Below, piece after piece: positions 9,501 to 17,893 of a stretch of 22,562 bases of DNA; the stretch's first letter is position 1; every line of letters starts with the position of its first letter. The notes beneath the pieces were generated by a model that was not told where the DNA came from, did not search any database, and saw only the letters and a program-made list of their open reading frames with translations. The position numbers and the translations under genes are program-made. Source of the stretch: Chlamydomonas sphaeroides (lineage: Eukaryota; Chlorophyta; Chlorophyceae; Chlamydomonadales; Chlamydomonadaceae); assembly GCA_001662425.1 (NCBI GenBank), contig BDDC01000633.1, forward strand, positions 28,368 to 50,929. The letters are read 5' to 3'.

Positions 9501-10462
9501 CAGGCGCCCGACCCACATCCCGCCCAAGCGAACAAACCCACGGCCTGCTCCCGCCCCGCCTCAGCCAGGCCCCATCGCCATCAGCCGCGCCGCCACTCAC
9601 TAGGCCCAGCTGGCCCTCCTTGTTCTCGCCACACGCCCAGAGGCCGCCGGTGCTGTCCACGAACAGGCTGTGGCTGTCGCCGAGCGCCAGGGAAGCCACG
9701 CCGCAGCGACCCACCAGGCTCTCGATCTGCAGGGCGCACGCAGCGGCGGCGCAGCGCGTAGCGCGCGTCAGCTAGCCCTCCCACACGGCGCGACACGATG
9801 ACCGGCCATGCAGGGCTACTGCGAACCCGCGAGGGCGCAGCCCGGGTGCCATGTGCCGGCCCTGCTAGCCTGGCCCTGTACCCTTGAGTAGGGATCGCGT
9901 TCGTTAGCCCCTTCAGTACCGTTGTAGCCCCGCACCGCGTTGCAGGGCCTCACCCGGTGTGGCGCGTGCACGTGCTCCGCGGAGCCGTGCCCCAGCTTGC
10001 CTCCGCGGCCGTCGCCCCAGGTCCATGCGTCACCGGCGGCCGTGATGGCGGCTGACTGTAGCTTGGCCGCGTGCAGAGAGAGCAGCGGTGCGTCGTGCAG
10101 CTCCAGCACCGGCGTGGGCCGCAGCACGAGCTGCGAGCCTTCGATCCCACATTGCCCCTCTACATTGCGGCCCTGGCGTGTGGGCGGGGGAGCATATGTC
10201 AACCCCTTCGTCGGGACACAGGCAATCGAAGCTACGAGGTGGCTGCGTCCGCCACACCGCACTCTAGGGTTTGACGCCGGTCTGCTCCAAGTGCTGCTGC
10301 AGTATTTTGGCTTCTTGTGCGGCTCACCCATGATAGGAGGCTCAGTCCACGTTGTTGTGTGCCACAATGGCCCGAGATGGCAGACAGCCGAGCACACGCC
10401 GCGCAGGCCGTTCCTAAGAGTGAAGCATGTTGAACAGCTGGGCTTCCAAGGGAGGATAGCAT
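6549..10462 (-). CDS. RCC1-repeat (regulator of chromosome condensation-like) beta-propeller protein
   Basis: Complete 12-exon model, 637 aa: 10328-10462, 9954-10172, 9601-9726, 9329-9412, 9061-9263, 8636-8895, 8295-8467, 7957-8194, 7703-7806, 7392-7516, 6706-6907, 6549-6593. Every junction is GT-AG and in phase. RCC1 repeats form seven-bladed propellers used in nucleotide exchange (RCC1), UV sensing (UVR8) or protein scaffolding. Blade signatures include LLSWGRNVEGQCG (split across exons 1 and 2), WTWGDGRGGKLGHG, WACGENKEGQLGLG, VWTFGACYNGGLG, VVLWGKLPG, VWQVG, AWVWGRLLD and the closing ALALGGWHALALVE before the stop. About 180 residues (roughly 161-342), many Gly/Ser/Ala, interrupt the propeller between the WACGENKEGQLGLG and WTFG blades. 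The start Met at 10462 is the first in the frame of exon 1. The biochemical role cannot be told. Confidence 0.85.
7057..7353. repeat. 33-bp minisatellite inside an RCC1 intron
   Basis: Nine tandem 33-bp copies start at 7057, 7090, 7123, 7156, 7189, 7222, 7255, 7288 and 7321, each beginning ggccccttgccgaaggac, with a partial tenth at 7354. Copies differ mainly at gacG/Atgcgt: copies 1, 2, 3, 5 and 7 carry G, copies 4, 6, 8 and 9 carry A, so copies 4 to 8 alternate A/G. Copy 3 has gtgcat and copy 9 has caaagg. The unit is divisible by three, so long frames stay open on both strands. The array lies in the intron 6908-7391. Confidence 0.95.
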
Positions 10463-10834
10463 TCGCAGGTCGCCGTGGTCTCGGGCGAGGGCCGGACGGC
10501 ACCGTGGTCACACGTTGCTAGGCCGCTGCAAGCAGTCTAACGAATAAGCAATGGCTCACGCGTAAGTAATAACAGTTGTAAGTAATGTACAGGTGCTGCT
10601 GGGGTGCTGGGGTTCGTCGACAAATCTCGGAGCTTGCACGCGATCGCAGCCACTCGACGACTACACCCACAAGCCGACGCGCAGATGCACGCACATCGCA
10701 CCTGAACTGTGTGACGCCGTGCCACCGGCGCTCACTACACGTAACTCGTTCGCGGCCGTGCGACCCCCGCTCCACGCATCCTTGTGTCCTTGACGTGCTC
10801 CTTCAACCACAGTCTCTGAGCACCTCCTGGACCG
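10463..10834. promoter_or_regulatory. divergent promoter region shared by the RCC1 and SPP genes
   Basis: The RCC1 start codon (10462, minus) and the SPP start codon (10835, plus) are separated by 372 bp and point away from each other, so both promoters and 5' UTRs must lie here if both starts are right. The part near 10530-10600 is less GC-rich than its flanks. No clear TATA box was identified. Confidence 0.55.
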
Positions 10835-13800
10835 ATGCAGATGCAGTCGCGTCGCGTGCACGTTGGGAGCGAGCGGCGGGCGTGGCACCACACGCGCCCG
10901 GACGCCGTCGCCGTGCGGCCGGCTTGCGCCAGGCTGGGCTCCACGCGCCGGCGGCCCCTGGTAGTGACGGCATCCAGCCCCTCAGACAGCAAGGAGAGCA
11001 GCAGCGGCACTGGAGCCAAGGGTGAGAGCAGCGACGGGGGCGCAGCAGGCAACGCCCCGACAGCGCACCCGCCGCTAACAGCCTGCGGCCACCGCAGGAC
11101 GTTGCGCGGCCCTCCCTTCCCCCTCCCGCCACCCACAGCCCTAGCCCGGCGGCGGCCGGCCAAACGTCCGCCCGGACCCTGCCTCCCGCCCGCCTCGTTC
11201 GCCGCCCTGCCTCACGCCACCCTGGACATCCCCACCCCGCAGTGGTGCTGGCCTCCGCGCCCTCCTCCTCGTCCTCCGATGAGGCCGATAGCCTGCTCAT
11301 CCCCTCCGCCTCCACCGCCTCCTCATCCGCCGCCGCCTCCGCCGCCGACACTGCCTGGCGCTGGGAGGACAGCGGCGACGCGCTGGTCGCGTACGGCGGC
11401 CTGGCGGGGCTGCTGGCGCTGGGCTCCATCCCCGAGCTGCAGACCGCCAAGCTGGCGGACGTGCCGTACTTTGTGGGGCTGGCCCTGGCCACCATCTACA
11501 TCGGGGCGCACCGCGGGCTCACCACCCGGCAGCGGCAGCAGATCAGCATCAAGGAGGCGAGACAGGACGGGGCGGCCTGGGGATGAGCGGGGGAGGGCAG
11601 GGTGGGGGGCTGAGGCCGGGGAGCGGGGGAGGGCGGTGTGTGCCATCGCTTGGGGGGCGCCAGCCCGGAGCAGCGGCGGGGAAGTCGCAGAGAGCGTGAG
11701 CTGGGCTTTGGGGGGCAGCGCGTGGGGCGCAGCGCGGGGCGCGGCCGGAGAGCGCTCTCGGACTGTGCCTGTGGCGGCCTGTGTGGGGCCGGCCATGAGC
11801 CGCAGCCCCGCCGCTGCAGCTGGGGTCCTGCGGGCCGTCGGGTGGGCCCCCGCAGCGATGTGGCCGCCTGCCGCTGCCGCCCGCCCCTACTCCTCTCTGC
11901 CAGGGCGTGCTGGCCCCCATCCTGGCCTCCGTGTCGCTCTTCGGCTTCTACCTCATCCTCAAGTTCTTCCCCGACTTCAACGTGAAGGTAGCGGTAGCGG
12001 CAGCAGTGGCGGGGCATCAGGGGGAGGCAGGGGCAGGGGGGCGTCAGGGCGAGGCAGGGGCAGGGGGGGCAGCAGGGGGAGACAAGGGGAGGCAGGGGAA
12101 GGCAGGGGCAGCGGGGCAGGAGGACGAAGGCGCAGGGGAGCAGGAGATCAGGGGCCAGGCAAGCTTGCAGGCAGGGCGCACATGTGTGAGTGTGTTGTGG
12201 GGTGGCTGCAGCCGGGGCGCAGCACCTCACTGCGCCCCCTTGCTCTCGTGCCCCTTCCCCAGGCCTTCCTCAACGCCTACTTTTGGCTGCTGGGCACCTT
12301 CGCCATCAGCGGCGCCGCCGTGCCCGTGCTGAGGAGGGTGAGGCGCGGGACCGCCGCCTGCCAGCCTGCCTGCCGGTGGGCGTGGCAACGCCTCTGGGGC
12401 CTCCTTTGGGGCACCAGCAGGCAGTGCGGGGCAGTGCGGGGCAGCCTGTTGCGCCCCGCGTGGGGCTGATGCGACAGGGCCAACGCTGCTGCTGTTGGGA
12501 CCTATCCCTCACCCACTGACCTGAGCCCCTGCCTTTGACCCCCGGGCCCGGCTCTGCTGCCCTCGCAGCTGGGCGGGCCGCTGGGCGCCAAGAGCCTGGC
12601 CTTCGATGTGCCCGACGGCGTGCTGCTGGACGAGCACGGCAACAGCCTGCGCAGGGTGGGGCGGCCGGATGGTAGTGGGGGCAGAGGAAGGCAGGGGGGC
12701 AGCAAGGGGGAACGGTGATTTTGCAGGCCCCAAGCAGTCCTCAACTTACCTTTCCCGCCCGTCCGCCCTCCCCCGCTCCCTCCCTCCCACTCGCTCCCCA
12801 CTCACCCGACCCCCAGGCCGAGCTGGCACCCACCGACGTGCTGGCGGTCGGCCTGGCGCTGGGCCTGGCCTCCGCCGAGCTGGCCAGCGGCCACACCAAC
12901 CACACGCTCAACAACCTGGTTGCGTGCCTGGTGGCCACCGACATCCTGCAGCTCATCGGTGGGCTGGGAATGGGGAGGTGTGATCAATTCAAGAAAAGTC
13001 CTAGTAACACGCATGCGGCACTTCGAGGTGGCGTGTGCATGGGTACTGTGTGGCGGCAACGGCGTCCTGCAGCTCATCGGTGGGCCTGGCCAGGGCGGCG
13101 TACGAGCTGGCGGCAAGGGACGCGAATACCGGCCGAACTGGAGGAGCGCAGCCCACTGGGACACCGTGCCCTGCCTGCTGCCTCATCCCACGCATCGCCC
13201 GCTGTCCACCCGGCCGCAGGCCCCCGCAGCTTCCGCACCGCCGGCCTGCTGCTGCTGGGCCTGCTGGCGTACGACGTGTTCTGGGTGTTTGGCTCCCCCA
13301 AGGTAGCGTGCGGCCTGGAGCGGCTGCGCTCTGCAGGGCCGTCTGCTGACCGGCAGGGCACATGGCGAGCTGCCGAACCGCTCCTCTCCCGCCCCGCCTG
13401 CCCCCCGCCTGCCCCTCGCCTGCAGGTGGTGGGTGACAACGTGATGCTAGCGGGTGCGGCAGCTAGGCCACATCCTGCAGTGGGGCTGGCGGTGTCGACT
13501 GGGTTTCCTCTGACCCAGTCCCAACCCCGCACGCCGCCCCGCTGCCGCTCTTTCTCTCTCCCCCAGTGGCCACCTCTGACATGATCAGCGGCCCCACCCG
13601 CATCCTCTTTCCGCGCATCCCCGGCGGCGGCTCCACGATGGAGTCCGCGGCCGCCGCCTTCCCGTTCTCGCTGCTGGGCTTGGGCGACATTGCCATCCCG
13701 GGGCTGCTGGCGTGCCTGGCGCTAAGGTGCGGGCGCAGCTAGGGGCGGCGCGGCACAGGGGGAGCGGTGGGCTAGCCGCGGTGGCAGGGTGGGGACCCCG

Positions 13801-15869
13801 GACCCCGGTGCGGCGAGCGGCGCGGTGCGGAGGGGCCGAGGGCGGGCGCTGCCACCCGGCCCGCTGCCTTGGGCCGGCCCGCTGTGGCCCCGCTCCGGCG
13901 TCTGCCACTTGCGTGTGCCCCGCTCCGCCCCGACCCGCCCCTTGCCCCGCGCCCGCCGCCGCCGCCGCCGCCCGCCACTCAGGTACGACGCCTCCCGCAG
14001 CACCGACATGAAGGCACGCGCGGTGGCGGCCGCGGACGCCATGGAGGCTGCGCTGGCGAGCCTGGAGCCCGGAGCCACCAGCCGCCAGGTGGGCGTGAGC
14101 GGCAGGGGACGAGTGAGGGCGCGGAGGCGCACGGTCGGCGCAGTGCGGGGCGGCCATTGCCTGGGTCCCTTGCCAGCCCCTTGCCCGACGCGTTCCCTGC
14201 AAACGCGTGCACCGCCTGCGCTAGACTTGGACTCCCACCAGCTCTGCCTGGCGTGCCGCAGCCCTGCACCAGCTGGCTCGGCGGCGCAGTCCTTGCGGCC
14301 ACGGCCGGTGTCACCCTCACCCTGACACGCCATGCCTCGCCGCGCCGCAGATCGCCGACGCCACTGCAGCTGCCGCCGCCGACGCCTACGACCGCGTCGC
14401 CGACCGCGAGGCGCGCCAGCGCTCGCAGTCGGTGGACGGCAGCGGCGCTGCCGGCGGCGCCGCCAGCGCCGCCGGCAGCCTGGGCAACTCGCTGATGCGC
14501 GGCGTGTCGGCGGCGGCGGGCGGCGGCGCCGGCGGCTCGGCGGCGCTGGGCGGCTCTCGGTCCAGCCTGGGCGGGGGGACGCCGTCGGGGCGGCTGGGGG
14601 CGGTGCTGGCGACAGCGGCGGCGTCAGTGGACGGTGCGCGTCGGGGCTGCGGGCCATTGCCGTTGCCTGGGGTCACCCGTGCATGCGGCGCGCCGCAAAC
14701 CCGGGCAGCTGGGCCAGGCGCGGGGCCGCCGTGCCTGTCCCGCCATGGTGGCGATGGCCAAGCCGCTGCGGCAGCCAGCCGGGCCGTCAACTGGCCGCGC
14801 CCCGCGCCGGCCATCAATGCCAGTCCTACACCCACTCGAGCGTTTCCCGCATCGCCCTCTGACCCTTACCCCACAGAGCAAGGCGCCAGCGAAGCCTCCG
14901 CGCGGAGCGCCTCGGAGGCGGCCGCCGCCGCCGCCGAGCCGCACATGCAGGTGCGCGGGGGCCCGTGAGGGGGCGGGCTGGGGGCCGCGGGGGGTGGAGG
15001 CCGCCGTGCGGGCGCTGCAGGCCGGGTGGAGCCAGCCGCGCGAGCGTCGAGGGCGGGCCGAGGGCGCCCCCTGGCGACCTCGCTGGGGTGTGCCCCCTTT
15101 GGGCCGCCTGCGTGCGGCGGCCTCCCGGCGCCTGCGCGGCAGCCCGAGCCCCGGCGGTTGCCGTTTTACTGTGGACCAGCGTGGAAGCCATTGCTGGTGC
15201 CTTTGCCGCGAGCCGCTCCACACCACATGCGCCCTCCTTGCCCCTCTCGCTGCGGCAGGTGTCGGAGGCGGTGCTGTACAACCGCAACTACTTCACCGCC
15301 GTCATGGGCGCGTACGTGCTGGGTGAGGCCCCGACCCTCGCGTGTGCCCGCCGCCTGCCTCGTGCGCCGCCCTCGCGGCGGCGAGTCTGCCACAATGTGC
15401 GAGGCGCCCCTTCCCACTCGTTCGCCCTGGCCCTGGCCCTGGACCCCGCAGGCCTGGGCGCGGCGTTCGTTGCGAACGACGTGACAGGTCAGTCGGTACT
15501 GCGCCGTCGGGCCGCACCGAGCCGCCCCGTGGGGCGGCAGCAGCTCCGTGCCACGGGGGGCAGTCCAGCGCCGCAGCCGCGCCCCCTGCCCCCTCCTCCC
15601 TCCACCCTTTGCCCTGCGGTCGACACGCAGCCATCCCCACCGCTGTGTGGACGCTGCGCTATGACCCCCGCACCTCTCCTCCCTTGCCTGCGTGCCCACC
15701 ACCAGGGCTGGGGCAGCCGGCGCTGCTCTACATTGTGCCCGCCACGCTGGGGGCGGTGGCGCTCACGGGCGCGCAGCGCGGCGAGCTGGCGCGGTTGTGG
15801 GCCTTCACGGACCGCGCCTCGTTCGGGCTGCCCACCAAGCCAAGCGACGAGGCGCCCAAGGACGGCTAG
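10835..15869 (+). CDS. signal peptide peptidase (GxGD intramembrane aspartyl protease), possibly plastid-targeted
   Basis: Complete 15-exon model, 628 aa: 10835-11021, 11243-11556, 11904-11987, 12263-12337, 12569-12655, 12817-12958, 13220-13302, 13426-13453, 13567-13726, 13983-14088, 14351-14633, 14877-14950, 15259-15322, 15452-15487, 15706-15869. All phases agree. SPP-family proteases cut transmembrane helices inside the membrane. The three family motifs are present: YD in LLAYDVFWVFG (Asp about 315), LGLGD (Asp about 374) and QPALLYIVP (about 578-586). Hydrophobic segments lie in exons 2, 3, 4, 6, 7, 9, 13 and 15. The first 50 or so residues are Arg-rich with few acidic residues and contain RRPLVVTA, like an algal transit peptide, though targeting is inferred. 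About 150 Ala/Gly/Ser-rich residues split the GLGD helix from the PAL region. Intron 2 has a GC donor. A Met two codons downstream (10841) is an alternative start. Confidence 0.88.
12005..12150 (+). repeat. G-rich imperfect repeat in SPP intron 3
   Basis: Intron 3 (11988-12262) contains a degenerate array of ggggcaggggg-, gaggcaggggca- and gggagac-like units with many runs of three or more G and almost no C or T. It is a strong candidate for G-quadruplex or R-loop formation on the coding strand. Confidence 0.7.
12944..13085 (+). repeat. 21-bp direct repeat duplicating an exon end and its splice donor
   Basis: A 21-bp sequence beginning TCCTGCAGCTCATCGGTGGG occurs at 12944-12964, spanning the end of SPP exon 6 and its GT donor (12959), and again at 13065-13085 inside intron 6. 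Start-to-start spacing is 121 bp. The second copy carries the same donor context. Confidence 0.9.
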
Positions 15870-16036
15870 GGCCGGGCAGGGCTGCTGGGGTCGCCGCGGT
15901 TCGCGGTGGCGCTGGGGCGGGCAAGGAGGGCGGAGGAAGTGGCCGAGCGTTGGCAGTGCCGGGCTGGGCTGTTGGCGGGGCGATGGCTGTGTTGCTGCCG
16001 CCGCTGGCTGGGTGTGGCTGGCAAGTAGGCAACAGC

Positions 16037-16041
16037 TGTAA
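16037..16041 (+). terminator. TGTAA polyadenylation signal of the SPP gene
   Basis: TGTAA, the consensus poly(A) signal of chlamydomonadalean nuclear genes, lies about 170 bases after the SPP stop codon, a normal distance for a 3' UTR. Cleavage would be expected shortly downstream. Confidence 0.6.
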
Positions 16042-17291
16042 CCATCTCATGTCACAGGGCAATCATCCAAAAACATCACAGACGACCCTTGTACGATCGC
16101 AGTGTGCGTGACGGGCTCATAACGCTGCACGCCGTGGTCCCGAACCCACAGACGCGCACGCTCCCTCGCTCGGGGCAGCTCGGGGTCCACACGAACCCCA
16201 GCCATTGCCCCATGCGGGTCCGCACCCGCCCGTCTTCACAGTGACACCGACGGCAGCAGACCGGCCCCGCCCGTGCGGCGCTCACGCTGCGACCCCAAGA
16301 AGCGACCCCACGCACCCATCATTCGCACTTGCACGACGCCGCGCTGGCGTGTACACACTACACACGTGCACCTTTCATGCCTCCCTCACAGCCCGCGGAG
16401 CACCTCGACATGCCGCTGGCCCAGCCCGGCACGTCGCCTGCACACAGTTCTGTTGTACGTAATGCTTGAACACCCTGCCCCTCTGGCGCCCCTGCCGCCG
16501 CGCCGCGCCACCGCCCACTTGAGCGTTCCCGCCACAGCACACCCGCCCCATTGACAGCCAGCATGCGCCGTCGCCTGGGTGGCAGCCGCCGTGTCTTCTT
16601 CATGCCATCGCTACTTGGACGGCTTAGCTTGACACCACTCGGTAGACCCTATGGATGGAACTACGATGGCTGCTAGGCGGCTGCGCAGCGGCGCAAGGGC
16701 ACATGCGGTGCCGCCTCACCCACCCACCGTCAACACACACGGGCGCTGGCGCCCGCCATGCACTCCCCTCCCGCCCTACCGACCCAGACTGACCACACAG
16801 CCATAAACGGACCATGAAGACATGAAAGGAATCGTGCACGCCGAGTGCAGCCTTGCGTTGGCGAGCAACTGGTGAGTCAGGAGCCCCCCGTGCGGTGCGG
16901 TGCGATGCGTCCTCCTGCTTGTTGCGCCGAGCGCAAACAAGACGCCCGCGGCGGTTACGCAACCCCTGCAGTGCACCCACCATTGCACACGCCCCAACCA
17001 CGACCTGCGCGCCTGTAGAGTTGGGCACAGGGGACCGCCCCTCCCCCCCTAGCTGCAAGATACCTTGCTACCTCGCGTGCCGGCATCCCTCCATCCCCCG
17101 GCCCGCCGCCGACCTCATACTACAAGCCGGCCAAGCCACAACAGCACCCGCCCTGCAAGCAGCGCCAAGCTAAGGGGCACCCGCCCCTGCAGTTTCCTTG
17201 GACCTCGTCAACGTTGCGCCACTTCCGCCGCTGCTGCTCATGCAAGAGTAGTGCAATGCCTGATGCCGCTCAGTTCGCGTATATGCGTGGT

Positions 17292-17383
17292 ACGCATCCC
17301 GGCTTTCACCCCACACGCATCCCGGCTTTCACCCCACACGCATCCCGGCTCTCACCCCACACGCATCCCGGCTCTCACCCCAC
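17292..17383. repeat. 23-bp tandem repeat, four copies
   Basis: Four head-to-tail copies of a 23-bp unit beginning acgcatcccggc start at 17292, 17315, 17338 and 17361. The first two carry cggctttc and the last two cggctctc, so the array probably grew in two steps. Confidence 0.92.
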
Positions 17384-17893
17384 ACGCGACACGGCATCGC
17401 TCATATGTGCTCGGCAGCCCTCGCAGCTCGCCGCGCCCATGGCCGGCGGATACCGCCCATGCTGCGCCCCATGCACCCAGCCTCACACGCGGGGGGCGTG
17501 TTAACCAACTAATCAACGAGAGCACGTGCACATTCCCGTCGGCACTGCGCAGCGGCTGGTGGCAGCAGTTGGACGTCAGGCCAGCAGGCCCAGCGCAGCA
17601 AGCGCTCGCTCGCCAGCCGCAACACGGCGCGGCGGCATCCACCACCACGACAGCGGACACGGCGCGCGGCGACCAGCCGATGCCAGCTCGCGCGGGTGCA
17701 CCCGCCGCCTCCATGGCGCCCGTGCACCGCTCTGGTGCTTGATGCAGCCGGGTGTTCGGGCCGTCCCCTGAGCTCCCCCAGCCGGCATCCTCTTGCCAAG
17801 GTTTTGCCCCGGCCCGCTCCACTCTGGCCCGCTGGAGCCCTCCCACCTTGAACCTCACGGCAACGCCTTGCCTTCCCATGCGCAGCTTAAATC

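Larger units (their letters stand above)
15870..17893. other. intergenic region between convergent SPP and kinase genes
   Basis: No exon chain or known RNA gene is recognisable over about 2 kb. It should hold the SPP 3' UTR on the left and the kinase 3' UTR on the right. A TGTAA at 16037 and a 23-bp tandem array at 17292 are listed separately. No TGTAA on the minus strand was found for the kinase. Open frames here carry no recognisable motifs. Confidence 0.5.

Noticed and set aside
10173..10327. Protein-like minus-strand stretch EAKILQQHLEQTGVKP followed by a stop
   Set aside because: It lies in the intron between RCC1 exons 1 and 2, is preceded closely by an in-frame stop, and is too short to support.
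9940..10521. 193-codon plus-strand frame opposite RCC1 exons 1-2
   Set aside because: Antisense shadow of the RCC1 exons; no motifs of its own.
10835..12469. 544-codon plus-strand frame starting at the SPP Met
   Set aside because: It reads through introns. Only exon 1 is shared; the hydrophobic SPP segments lie in other frames that join by splicing.
12715..13584. 289-codon plus-strand frame covering SPP exons 6 and 7 as one exon
   Set aside because: It contains in-frame intron sequence. Conserved SPP spacing requires removal of 12959-13219, which has canonical splice sites.
16205..17742. Candidate genes in the 16-17.7 kb interval (several frames of 80-225 codons)
   Set aside because: No recognisable domains, no supported splice chain, and one frame is driven by the 23-bp repeat.
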